Of a stretch of 30,815 bases of DNA, positions 11,577 through 29,151 are shown in pieces. The notes beneath the pieces were generated by a model, which saw only the letters and a program-made list of their open reading frames with translations, did not search any database and had not been told where the DNA came from. The DNA lies in the NCBI RefSeq assembly GCF_000002995.4, contig NW_025062339.1:1-30815 (forward strand), written 5' to 3'. The first letter of the stretch is position 1; every line of letters begins with the position of its first letter. Source of the stretch: Brugia malayi. Taxonomy: Eukaryota > Nematoda > Chromadorea > Rhabditida > Onchocercidae. Position numbers and translations under genes: made by a program.

Positions 11577-13070
11577 GGCTGATATCCTGAAGTCATTGCA
11601 CAATGAAATTTTCACAAGTTTATAGAAGTATGATTTTTACGGATGTAATAAAATACATAGCGCATGATATAGTGAGTAACATGTTTAAAAAAATATGAGT
11701 GCAAGGTGAGTAGATATCTGGAATTCTGGAATCTGGAATCTGGAATGATGTACGTAGGAAGAATTGAAGATCTAGAATTAGCAAAAAGAAACACCACGAA
11801 ATAAAAGGCAGCGGAGGAACTACTGTAAGAAGGAAGTTCATAGACATCGAGGAATTTTACTCTTTCACAAAGAATCACAGATTAATAAAAAACCAAAAAA
11901 AAATATGTTGTAAAAGTAGCGAAAAAAAAAAAATATTACAAGGGAAGCAACTGAAAAAGAGAGAGGGAATGAGAATGATAGCAAAAGATCGGATAAAAAA
12001 GATGTGAAACAAACAAGATACAGCATGATAAAGTATGCGAAATAATACGCTACCAGACATCAAGAGACACGCTGAAATATCGCAATGATAATGATACTCT
12101 GCAGTGTGAAAATTTTAACCTCCCAGTTCACTGTTTTCATACCAAAATTCAAACTAATTTCTCATTATGATAATTATTTGGTAACATTTCAAATTTTAGC
12201 CATGATAAATTAAGATGGATGAACTTGATTTCCATTTTGTACATTTACACAGATTGAGAACGGTCGTTTTATTTGCTTAATTCGTTGGTATTTCATCACT
12301 TAAATTAATTGGTAGATTGAAATTGGCAATTTTTGCAGAGCTTGTTGTTTAATATTGATCCTTCGAAATATTTAATTTGTTTTTCTATTCAGCACATTCA
12401 AAATTTAACTTGTGTGTGGGATGCTAGATTAGGTCATGGTTACCATCAATAAATTTTAGTCACAATTTCTAATTTAAAGAAACCGTACTCCAAAAAGTCG
12501 AAATTGCTCATAAAGATAATTTGAAAAAAGATATTTTAATAAGCAGTCTAATTCACTTTATTGAGGTTCCTGTTCATTTATTGAGGATAGAAAGACGATA
12601 ACTGTCGTCAGATCCTGTTCATTCTCTGTTACACTGAAAGATATCCATACAATTTATTCCTTTGAAAGTGTTCACCAGTTATACATCTTTTTCAGGATTT
12701 TTTTAAAATTTCAATTTAGTATTTTAAATCTACATCTTTTCTTTCCCATCTAGTTTAATTCCCTGTTATTTTATCATTTAAATTAAAAACAAGAGTTATG
12801 AGTAAAAAAAGTAATTATTTGTGAATAATAAAGCTTAGTTTGGTTGCTTCATATCTTCCATTCCATTAAAAAGAGTTCATTTGATTTGTCGAAGAGGAAA
12901 AAAAATCAAAAATTAATTTGAATGAAATTTAGTTTAAGTCAATCGTTTTTTTCTCTTATTATTTCCTTTTTTTTTTTTTTTTTTTTTTGGAATGTTAATA
13001 ACTGTTAAAATTAGCTTTACACTTCTAGAATTCCAGGTTTTTGACAAAAGAGAGGAGATTCAAACAAATA
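11577..13070. other. Head-to-head intergenic region
   Basis: Lies between the minus-strand start at 11576 and the plus-strand candidate start at 13071. Apart from the CTGGAAT array and a T tract at about 12969-12988 I see no feature. Minus frames of 60-90 codons at 11612-12063 look like chance frames, rich in Phe, Ser and Ile. Confidence 0.45.
11718..11746. repeat. CTGGAAT tandem array, four copies
   Basis: CTGGAAT occurs at 11718, 11726, 11733 and 11740, spaced 8, 7 and 7 bases. On the minus strand it reads ATTCCAG, and it lies about 140 bp upstream of the p62-like start, in its presumptive promoter. Confidence 0.75.
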
Positions 13071-20319
<7,249 letters not shown>

Positions 20320-21125
20320 CTTTTTGCAAATTTTCAAATTTTGTATTTTTTTTTTAACAATCAAGAACTAACTTTCATTCAAAAAAAGCAAAAAGCAGCA
20401 TTAATGCACTAGCATTAATCAACTAAACTATCAAAAGTGGAAATGATAAAAAACTGACTATACTGTGATTCCATTTACTGAAAATCAATAGAATTTTTAA
20501 AGGTTTCAATGAAATCGAATTTGATTAAATCAACAGTTCATTTCAATCCAATCACATCAACAATATACCATTTCTATGTAGTCATTGTTTCGTTCAACCA
20601 TTGATCAGATTGCTGTAGAATTGAGTCAGATTAGAATTCATAATATTCATAGATGCTCATTTTCAATCAAGGGTACTGATTGATGCATGTATGGTATGGA
20701 GAGATGTTCAAAGGAAGAAAGTAATTCGAATTACAATTAAACTTTATAAACAAAATGGAATAACAATTTGTCTGTCCATTTATATGGCCGATTTTAAACT
20801 GAGCTTTAGAAATGAATTATCTAGAGATTTAATTTATTTCGATGATACTTTAGATTAAATGTATGTCGTCCTGAAACTATTCAGAAATAAAGTCTTTTTT
20901 TTGATAAACTAGTCAACTTTTTTTTTTCAAGAAAACTAGAGAATTTTTTGTCCATATCTATCTCTCGATGCTGTCACAAACGTCTGTCATTTTAAAATTT
21001 GTATTGGTAAAGGAAATTGGTGAAAATTTCATTAGTAGAATTCACTGTTCAATATCTCATATATCTCAATTCAATATCTCATATTTCGTGGAAGAATGTA
21101 TTTCTAACCGAATATAAAAGCATAC
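20320..21125. other. 3' flank, no supported gene
   Basis: Probably 3' UTR then intergenic DNA. AATAAA followed by a T tract at 20886-20905 is the best poly-A signal for the upstream gene. A 15-bp direct repeat (TTCAATATCTCATAT) occurs at 21048 and 21070. Confidence 0.4.
20886..20891 (+). terminator. Candidate polyadenylation signal
   Basis: AATAAA about 570 bp after the TGA at 20317-20319, followed by a T-rich tract. Distance is long, and the hexamer is common in AT-rich DNA. Confidence 0.3.
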
Positions 21126-21312
21126 CTCTAGTTCATAATATACATGTTCATCATCTTTACAAAACCGATCTCAAGCGTCAATTGTTTTGAGATCCTCTAC
21201 TTCCGATTTACTTTCCAAATCTAGCCCCAAAGCTTCATCCATATCAATTGAATTGCATTCCACTGCTTTGTCTTAGTCGACCACGCTTGATGGTTGCCAA
21301 TCCGACTCCGGA
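21126..21312 (-). pseudogene. Exon with in-frame stops, product unknown
   Basis: A strong acceptor (T8GCAG) precedes 21312 and a GTATGC donor follows 21126. The most protein-like frame reads ESDWQPSSVVD, TAA, KAVECNSIDMDEALGLDLES and KSEVEDLKTIDA, TGA, CKDDEHVYYELE up to the donor: one acidic frame with two stops. Another frame from the same acceptor is in phase with an upstream minus exon ending at 21382 (SLYLYCGIKPKYQ, donor GTAAAA, intron 69 bp) and runs 22 codons to a TGA near 21244, so a short intact C-terminus is the alternative. I do not recognise the protein. Confidence 0.4.
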
Positions 21313-21511
21313 CTGCAAAAAAAATGAGTAAGATATTAGCTTACAATTAAAGAACTTGAAAGTGGAGGAAATTATTTTTACCTGATATTTCGGTTTTATG
21401 CCACAATACAGATATAAGCTTTGTTTAAGGAATTTCCTTTAAGGAAGTTTAAAATAATGCGTTGGAAATGAAAGCTAAATAAATATCTGTTATCTTGACT
21501 GCCATAACCAG

Positions 21512-21581
21512 AACTGTAAATGCCCTATTGATACGAAACGATCTATAACTGTAAATGCCCTATTGATACGAAACGATCTAT
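21512..21581. repeat. Perfect 35-bp tandem duplication
   Basis: The unit at 21512-21546, starting AACTGTAAATGCCC, is repeated exactly at 21547-21581. No divergence is visible, so it is recent or an assembly/replication artefact. Confidence 0.95.
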
Positions 21582-22983
21582 GGACGTGTGTATATCAGTT
21601 TATGATTGGATCTCGGTCCGTGATAAACAACAGTCTGAACCAATGGGCGACTATATGAAATCCATGGATTTGTACGTATATTCTGAAAAATCACTGTGAA
21701 AAATTGAAAAGATAAACTAGCGCCTGAAAAAGAAACAGCAAGCAATTGTCTGATAAAATCGGTCCAGTTGAAATTATTTGAAATTAAATCGGGTTAAGTG
21801 AGACTAGGTCGGATTACTCCAGTTCTATTTATTGGCCTATTATTCCACGTATAATTGATAAACTTTATAAGTTAGGTACAAGGCTAGCTCAAGGAGATCA
21901 ATAGGTTTTACTCATTACTCATAAATGAGATCTATCCAGAGATACTTTTCGCCCAGAACTAGTTGGTGTAGAGAATGACTTTAAGAAAGATGTGGCAAGC
22001 TTGGAATTGTCGTGACACGAGTGAGTTACTATTTCTTGCTTGTTCCAAGAAAAGGCATTATTGCTGCAATGGAAGGAAATTGAAATAAAGTAACTGAGTA
22101 AATAAAAATGTTATAAGTATTGCGATTACATATAATTTCTATTAATTTAACTCGTCTCACAACTAGGAATTCATAACAGGATACTGGACTATCTCAGGTT
22201 ATAACACAGAACGCATTGTAGTTAAGTCCTAGAAAGTGAAATGATGTTTCTGCTTACAATACGCAAATTGTAAGTTATAAGCTATAAATTCTGTAGTCGG
22301 CGAGAAGATCCAGACGTCGCAAAGGCAATTGTTCGAACCATGAGCTGAGACGCCGCATCAGACCAAATTCCGAATTATGGAAAAATGTTATAAATTGCCA
22401 ATGAAAACAAACAAGTGTTGCTCTTACATTTGCTCTCTACAAAACGTACATTGAGTGCTCAAAGGAGTATGCAACTCTTCGACATTTCAATCTTAAAGCA
22501 ACTATTCTTTTCTTTTTTTTTGGAAATATTGTCTTTTTATCTGGTTGAGAAGACGACTGAAATCTCTATAGAAATAACAATTCTTGGGATTGCAAAATCG
22601 TAATTAAATTTAACAATTTCTATAATTAAAGTTCTCTCTATGTTATAACATGAAAGCTTTGGACTTCGAAATCATAGGAGATACAACATTTCGACTTTTC
22701 GACCGAGGTAAATCAATCAATTCTTAATGGTTTCCTAATATAGAGTAGTGCATCCGGATATGAATGAATGAATCCATGGTTCGAAAAGTATAAATTGTAA
22801 TTTATTCAACTTTTATGCTCCTTACCTCAAATTCAAAAATTGATAGAAATGATGTAGAAAATAAGAAGGCATCACACCGTTTCCTTCTCATGGAAATATA
22901 AACAGCGTTTCCTTTCCTCAACAAAAATTATTGACTAACCTTTCCTTTGCCGGTTGAAGGCTCGCAACAATAAAACTTGACAT
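21582..22983. other. Unassigned; possible remnant of LTR-element interior
   Basis: If LTR copy 2 is the 5' LTR of a minus-strand element, this should be its internal region. On the minus strand about 22270-22400 an open stretch reads EFGLMRRLSSWFEQLPLRRL and on for another dozen residues, coding-like and less AT-rich than its surroundings. The rest is closed by stops in all frames, so any gag or pol is heavily decayed or this is other DNA. No reverse transcriptase motif was seen. Confidence 0.3.
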
Positions 22984-23003
22984 GTTCCCAGCTCGTGGTA
23001 CCA
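22984..23003 (-). other. Possible primer-binding site of LTR element
   Basis: On the minus strand, eight bases after the end of LTR copy 2, the sequence reads TGGTACCACGAGCTGGGAAC. A TGG start just inside a 5' LTR is what a primer-binding site complementary to the CCA end of a tRNA looks like. I could not assign the tRNA. Confidence 0.4.
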
Positions 23004-23011
23004 ATAAATTT

Positions 23012-23565
23012 TGTCGTGAAGGGTTATCTGGTTGATATTGAATAGTTGCAATACAGTAGGAAGATTAATAAACCTTTATTTTTCTTGAACGTAAAGTTAA
23101 TAAATCGAGCAATAAAAAGAGAAGAAATATATAAAAAAAAACCGGTGGAATTGAAATTGGTTAACCGAGTGGTAATCGACCCTAAAGACAAATAATAATT
23201 GTAATTTTTTAGGATTGAATTTTATATGAGTGGTAATTGGGCGTGTCTAAGATAAAAATGTGAAGAATCGGAAATGTTCATGAGAATGGAGAATTTATGA
23301 TATGAGATTACATATGTAATAAACCAAAAAAAAAAAAAAACTAGATTTAAAGAGAGATAATTTAAGATACTGTAAGATTGTTTTTCATTGTCTGAAGAGT
23401 CGGAAGTGTATAAAAAATTGAGAATTTACAATGTGAGAACTGAACGTATCTATGATGAAAATCACATGTGAAAAATCTTAAGAAATTAAATTTATGTAGA
23501 GATAATTTATGATATTATGGGATTATTTTTAGATAGGAGTTTTCGTGATGTTATAATTCGCGACA
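23012..23565 (-). mobile_element. LTR copy 2 (BEL/Pao-like family)
   Basis: A 554-bp copy of the same LTR, starting TGTCGTGAA and ending TTCGCGACA, very close to copy 3 and more diverged from copy 1. Its flanks (AATTT left, GCGTG right) do not match, so it is not a solo LTR. The left side carries a primer-binding-site-like sequence in minus orientation, and the right flank has no polypurine tract. This fits a 5' LTR of a minus-strand element whose interior, to the left, is decayed or rearranged and whose 3' LTR is gone. On the minus strand the LTR has a TATAAA-like motif and an AATAAA. Confidence 0.8.
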
Positions 23566-24030
23566 GCGTGTTGGGCTTTAACTTCGACCCAGGATCATCA
23601 TCTGCAACCGCTTTCACCCAATACATTTTATGGGATTTCCCAGCAAAGTATGGTGCGTTTTTCACTTGTACTAATAGACTAATGGACATCTTCTCATTTT
23701 TTTGCTATTTTTTGTCATTTCGTTCTCATCTTACTTTTATACGGAAGTTTCTTAGGAACTATAGAACTTTTACTTTTTGAATGTTTATGAAGACTACTGC
23801 AAGCACTCCCTTGTCCCACATACCGATAGACATTTAAAAGTAATGTAGATTTAACATATTGCTTAGTCAAACATAAGAAATCTGGTAAAAAACCTTTGCT
23901 TTAGTAACTGTGCAGATCCATTTTTAAAATTTCTTAAGTACCTTAAATTTTTTTACTTTGAATTTAAGGAAAATTTTCCTTACATTTAATGACAAATAAT
24001 TATATTTCCTTTACAAATTATAATTTGCAG
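23566..24030. other. Coding-like flank then AT-rich DNA
   Basis: About 23566-23690 is GC-richer and open on both strands. Minus reads YFAGKSHKMYWVKAVADDDP up to the LTR edge; plus reads LGFNFDPGSSSATAFTQYIL. Only one can be real and neither is recognised. The LTR abuts it directly, so an exon may have been interrupted. The remainder is AT-rich with no supported feature. Confidence 0.3.
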
Positions 24031-24221
24031 AATTATGGCCAAAACCATGGCGTTGCAGATGATATGTCTTCAGGACAGACGTTGTGCAACTTTATGGGTC
24101 GTCATATTCCAAAGAGTGGTGACTGTTCCCAAAACTCATACGATTATCAAGAAGTATGTTTTACAAATTTTTTTGAATGCATTCATTCTCTTGTAGGTTA
24201 TGAAATGCAACGATTACTAAA
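24031..24221 (+). CDS. Last two exons of an unrecognised small gene
   Basis: Exon 24031-24153: acceptor AATTTGCAG, 41 codons, phase 0 both ends, donor GTATGT. Exon 24198-24221: acceptor TTGTAG, seven codons then TAA. The intron is 44 bp. The encoded end starts NYGQNHGVADDMSSGQ, has RHIPKSGDCSQNSYDYQE, and finishes VMKCNDY. It is Gly/Asn/Gln/Ser-rich with four Cys in 48 residues. The GxNxG...M...GRxI spacing faintly recalls a calponin repeat, but the match is too loose to use. Upstream exons were not found; the phase of the 23566 flank does not fit. Confidence 0.5.
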
Positions 24222-24704
24222 ATGCCGTTTTTGTGCGAGTTCAGTTATTTGATGCAGAATGTAGAACAAAACAGCAAAATTTTGTTACATAAATTTTTGT
24301 TAAATTTCTGTATTTTTTCTGTGCTATTCTACATTATTTGATTTGAAGGTTTTTTTTTTTTTTTGAAATGAGCTTATTTCTTAAGAAGGTGAATAAGGAG
24401 ATGTGATTTCTGCTTGTGCTAAGCTCTATTTCGTATTTCTTCAAATCGGGCTTATATTATGAGCATGAACTGACAAATTTTTGCGGCCATTAACAATGGA
24501 AAAAGTAGATGGTGGTTGCTAATGCTGTGGTTCATCCATTTCATTCTTTGATTATATGAGCCTTTGCTGCAAATTTTCGAAACATTAAAATCGCTTTACT
24601 TCTCAGTCTATTAACATGTGTGATGATTGTTGTTCATTACAGAACTATGGAAGATGTTCCCTTTATTGAACTAGCTAGTTACATCACAGCAAAATACATA
24701 TAGA

Positions 24705-24738
24705 TAAATAATGGCTCAAAGTTATTGTAATCAAAGCT
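24705..24738. repeat. 34-bp perfect inverted repeat, left arm
   Basis: Exact reverse complement of 24952-24985, with a 213-bp spacer. It is part of a larger rearranged duplication. Confidence 0.92.
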
Positions 24739-24750
24739 CTGAAATAAAAA

Positions 24751-24833
24751 TCTGTAATAAAAAGCTTCCATTTGAACATTTCTGTCATTTCACAAAATTC
24801 TGTGTGACAGCGTATTCTTCAATATATAATATC
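24751..24833. repeat. Diverged inverted duplication, left copy
   Basis: Reverse complement is similar to 25236-25309, with identical runs such as GAAGAATACG and CAAATGGAAGCTTTTTATT and a few indels. By eye about four-fifths of positions match. Confidence 0.75.
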
Positions 24834-24951
24834 CATCATTTGGTTCAATCTTGTACTTTGTAACGCTTCCAATAGGTGAAACTTTTCATCTACTTAATCT
24901 CGAATCGCTGATGAAATTGTTACAAATAATACTTATTCTGGTATCTCAGAT

Positions 24952-24985
24952 AGCTTTGATTACAATAACTTTGAGCCATTATTTA
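24952..24985. repeat. 34-bp perfect inverted repeat, right arm
   Basis: Exact reverse complement of 24705-24738. On the plus strand this arm follows a TATCTCAG acceptor at 24949 and reads SFDYNNFEPLF. The frame continues to a TAG directly before a GTGAGT donor at 25033, so it could be an exon (24950-25032) with a stop at its edge. Confidence 0.92.
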
Positions 24986-25122
24986 GCTCAGAATTTCTGT
25001 TCGGTCCTTCGCAGTTCATTGATTTCGCTTAGGTGAGTGAAATTGAGGATATAAGCAGTAAAGAATCGTAATCTGAGACTGATCTTCATAGATTTTCATA
25101 GATGAAGGGCTGACCGTGTGTT

Positions 25123-25208
25123 TTATGTTTTCTTATGTATTACATATTCTTTGTAATTTTCCGTCATCATATTACACCCGGGGTAATGACAAATATACTT
25201 TCTCTTAT
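25123..25208 (-). CDS. Possible last exon with a C2H2-like zinc-finger start
   Basis: A TTTTTCAG acceptor precedes 25208. The frame, phase 1 in, reads DKRKYICHYPGCNMMT and eleven more residues to ...VIHKKT and a TAA at 25123. YxCxYPGC is the usual opening of a C2H2 finger, and a His stands 12 residues after the second Cys, but the second His and the usual Phe/Leu core are missing. It is either a degenerate finger at the end of a zinc-finger gene or chance. Upstream minus exons were not identified. Confidence 0.28.
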
Positions 25209-25235
25209 CTGAAAAATTCTTGTCAAAAATCATTT

Positions 25236-25309
25236 GGTTATTATATAGTGAAGAATACGGCCACACATCTGTGACAGAAATGCTCAAATGGAAGCTTTTT
25301 ATTTCAGAT
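25236..25309. repeat. Diverged inverted duplication, right copy
   Basis: Partner of 24751-24833. On the plus strand it reads EEYGHTSVTEMLKWKLF, ending near a TTTCAG acceptor-like site; the same phrase is partly readable from the minus strand of the left copy. This suggests copies of one gene fragment in opposite orientations. Confidence 0.75.
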
Positions 25310-25556
25310 ATGTTGGAATTGAAGACCAAAGATCAAAAAGTTTCAATCTGTCCAATTTGCATTATTCGTATTTTCTGTCTTTACATTCTCATTTTCCTCT
25401 GTTCCAACTGGTTGTTTATAAAGAAAGATTATTGAATTATTCAAAATGGTGTATATTAGATATTTGCATCATTAAAAGAAAAGGTTGAGCAAAAAAATAC
25501 TTTTTTTCTTAGTCTTGCCAATTTTTTTTTTCTTTAAAAAAACTTTTTTTTTCTAG

Positions 25557-25696
25557 CTGAGTATCATACCTATGAACTGTTAATCATGATTGTATATGTC
25601 TGAGTATCATACATGCACGAAGTGTGAATAACGATCTGAGTATCATAAATCCATGAAATGAAATGAGAATTACGATTGCATATGTCTGAGTATCAT
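25557..25696. repeat. Degenerate tandem repeat with CTGAGTATCAT core
   Basis: CTGAGTATCAT occurs exactly at 25557, 25600, 25636 and 25686, spaced 43, 36 and 50 bases. The DNA before three of the copies is also related (TGATTGTATATGT, AATAACGAT, ACGATTGCATATGT), so this is an imperfect minisatellite whose core is conserved while the spacers drift. Confidence 0.85.
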
Positions 25697-27930
25697 GCAA
25701 AAAAAAAATTTAAACTGAAAACACTAATCAATCGTATGCAAATATAATCATGTAATAAGTTTCGAAAAATTAAGACGAAAAACTGAATACGCTATTAGAT
25801 AAAGGCTATAATGCAGCAGCAACAAAAAAATAAAATGAAATAAAAATATAAAATTTTCACTTGGGAAGATGAATTTACTGCATAACAAAAAAAAAAAGAA
25901 GACATTGTTTGTAAAGCGCTGGGGAGGGCAATGCACATGAAATAACGCATAATCCGCGCAAATGTATGCCTATAAATAAATATATGGTAGATTAAAAACT
26001 TTTCGATGCAGTATCCAGAATCCAGGAAATAAAATTTTAATGCAAGTATTTTTAGAAAATAGAAAAATATATGTAAGTTATTTTAATTTGAAAATTTTAT
26101 TAGCTTGCAGATTCTGCTTTTTTTACAGTTTATAATAAGATTTAGACATTTTATAGCAGATAAATGAGCGATTATTAGAGGCAACAAAGGAATAAGGTAA
26201 ATTTAATGAAAATATTTTCATGCTTTATATTACAATGATAATTTGTTTTTTGTTAGTTTTTGTCTACCTAAAGATATTCCCTCTAGATTTCAAATTTCGT
26301 TTCAAAAAGTTTGAAAATTTATGAAAAAAGTTAAAAAAACTTTGTATGAAAGTTAAGAAATGACTGAAAAAACAAATAATGTGTGAAGATTTTTAAAGCT
26401 TTAAAAATTGGCAAATAAATTGAAATCCTTTCTGTTTTTGCTGATTATTTTGTAGGGTTTCCGTTAATTCATTAACTACAAAAAAAAATAATGATATTTA
26501 TTAGAAATGTAACTGTGAATTTGTGAATGATATTTAAATTTTACAATTAAATATATCAATTTTTATTTTGAGAAAAAATTTTTTATTACATATATTTCGT
26601 GAAATTTCGTTTTATGAATATTGTTTTTCTAAACATGAAAATTTCATAATGCGATGATATAATTTTTTTTTTTTTTTTTAGAAAAAATTTATTATTCTTT
26701 TTGATTATGTTGCGACATTTAAATATTTTGTACTATAATTGTTGATTTAATGAAGTATATTATCAATCTAATAAAGCTTAAAGCTATCAGATTTATTTTG
26801 ATTATGTTGTCACATCTTGAAAAACAAATCGTTCTTTTTTTTTAAAAAAAAAAAGAAAATAAAAAGTGCATGATATCATGAGTTAATTATAAGGATTCAA
26901 TGTGAAATTGAATGTTGTTGCATATTTTTAAACAAAGTACACGCAATTAAATTGAAGCAAATTGGATAAAACAAGGAGAGATATAATGCGATTTAAAAGA
27001 AAAAAAGAAATGAAGAAGTAAATTGATAAAATCACTGTTAAAACGATACAATTATTATTTAGCACAATGATATGTCACTTTAATAATGAATGACACATAA
27101 TTGTTTTGTTTATAGTTTTGAAATGGTTCGTTCATATTATCTATCACTGAACTGCTACACATACAAATTTCAAATTAATTTGTATCAAATCAATTTGTTT
27201 TTTTCGGAAATTTGAAATTTGATTGCTGGATGTTTTAAATAAAATTTCTTTAATGTACAAACAATTATTTGCGAGAGTTTTGTGTTTTGTTTTTATTTTT
27301 TTGTTTTTCTTTCCTTTTTTCTTTTATTTTTGAAAAAATTAAAATTGAAGTTTTGTAGAATTTTGCAAAACATTCGATCTATGTGTTGCAGTTATCGAAA
27401 TACAAGTGAGACATAAGATTTAATCGAGAATCTCTTGAATATTGCATGTTGTGTTTCATAAGACTAATATTTTAAAATATTTAATCTTGCTTTTAAATTT
27501 ATTGATTGCAATAATTAACAGATATTTGAATTACCTTCCATATATTTGTAGGTATCATTGAAACAACTAGTAATTATTAACACTAAAATAAGCAATTATC
27601 ACTCATAGATTCTAATCTAAATAAAATGATTCTTACAAATCTTTTTCTTTTCTCTTCTTTAGAAGTAATATAGTTTCTATATTTCCTGATAATTATTATT
27701 TCTTTCAATATCGTATAATTTTTTTGAAAGATGAATATTCTCACATTATCTGCAACTTTCTGGCTAGAAAAAGATCAGTCAGGTTTAATGTGTTGGAAGA
27801 AGAAAGGATCGACGGAATTTTATAATCTTATTTTTTCGTTTTGTTGATACAGGTTGTTATAATTGCTGGACAAAAGGTAATTATATCAAGAATAGTAATC
27901 CGATATTCCGCAACTGGTATTTTGCAATAA
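25697..27930. other. AT-rich gene-poor DNA
   Basis: Frames are short on both strands, and T and A tracts are many (26663-26680, 26836-26854). A 62-codon minus frame at 25748-25936 is Phe/Leu-rich and looks like chance. Nothing else could be supported. Confidence 0.5.
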
Positions 27931-28353
27931 CTATTTCTGCATCATAATAGCATGCATTTTGACATTAAGTGGTAGTATTGCTAAATGAGAGTGACGGATG
28001 TGGAGTAATATATTGGATGAATTCTGTTTCCTGATTATATTGCATAAATGCTTGGGACGGTCTTGACCGGTAGGGCTAGCATTTGTGATCCATAGAGTTA
28101 GCACTGCACAGATGTTGGTTGTGTTGTGCGCTTCATCTGCTTGTGCTACCAGTTTGATTGTTAAATTGAATGCAGTAGCAATGCTAATGGTTGATGGTCG
28201 ATTGAAATGATGCGAAAGGATAGTATTTTGGAGAGGAAAGAAACCGGTACTGAACAGGTCAGGTTTTCGTGTTTTGAAATGATTTTGACCAAGCAATCGC
28301 TTACTTGCAAAGAAGGGAGGAGGAGGAGGAAGAGAGAAGAGAATGCATTGCAT
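27931..28353 (-). other. 140-codon open frame in a GC-richer island, coding status unknown
   Basis: This stretch is clearly less AT-rich than its neighbours. The minus frame runs 140 codons from ATG to stop, starting MQCILFSLPPPPPF, with no recognisable motif. A plus frame from 28207 (98 codons, with a RRRRKREE cluster from a GGA repeat) overlaps it. GC-richer DNA has fewer stops, so length alone is weak evidence. A promoter or 5' exon region is an alternative. I cannot say which strand, if any, is coding. Confidence 0.22.
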
Positions 28354-28503
28354 CCCATCAATAGATTGTTTTCATGTTTTGTTGTCAACGTTTTCAACGT
28401 GACACATATCCTTCTCTCCTTCCATCGTGCCCTCATTTCAACAGGGCAGTGTCGTTCCTTTTATCATTCTCATATCTTCCAATGCACGTATATGTTTATG
28501 TGA

Positions 28504-29151
28504 GCATTACTTCGGGAGTTTTTTCTGATTACTTCTGGAGTTCGCGTGCATAGGATTGAGTAATTTATTAGAGTTTTGGAGGCGCAAAAGTACAACCGAT
28601 TTTTTTTTTGCTCATTTTTTTGGCTCATTTTTTTGTAATCTGTGCTTGAAGATAATGTGAAAGATAGGTATTTTAATAAAGTCTTTTTGCTTGTCGAAAT
28701 ACAGCATTTACATAATACATATACGTGACTAATTAGATTCATAATGGATTTTATGAGGAAGAAAAAAATAGTAGTGCAGTTATTAATTTAAATGTATATG
28801 TAATTTTTCTTAGATAAAGTAGATTGTGAGGTGGATCTCAATGTAAAGTGAGAACATTTCTTTGGTATAAAGCTTCATTTTTGTGTGAGGTAATTGCCAA
28901 CCGAGTAAATATTTTTCTTAATATTATTGTCAAAATTTGCTCCTGCATTTGCAGGATGTCGTTATTTCTTTCAGGATAGTATCTAAATATGTCCGCATAA
29001 CCATCGTAATCTTATCCTACCATATTATTAGTACTAATTTCATTTTCATAGTATATTTTTCTGTCTTTGATATGATTGCGTATGATGCCATAAACGTACC
29101 GTTCGAAACTGGTAAAATTATTCATGTCCTTCAAGATTTTAACGGGTCGAA
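28504..29151. other. No supported gene
   Basis: AT-rich with T tracts. A 77-codon plus frame (28937-29170) and a minus frame (29012-29296) overlap; neither has a recognisable domain or clear splice sites. Confidence 0.35.

Noticed and set aside
24031..24153. Calponin or transgelin repeat
   Set aside because: The GxNxG...M...GRxI likeness needs an insertion, and the preceding LQ lies in the intron. No calponin-homology domain was seen upstream.
25236..25440. LINE reverse-transcriptase tail (HTSVTEML phrase)
   Set aside because: The phrase recalls RT-adjacent sequence, but no YxDD or other RT motif lies nearby and the frame breaks quickly.
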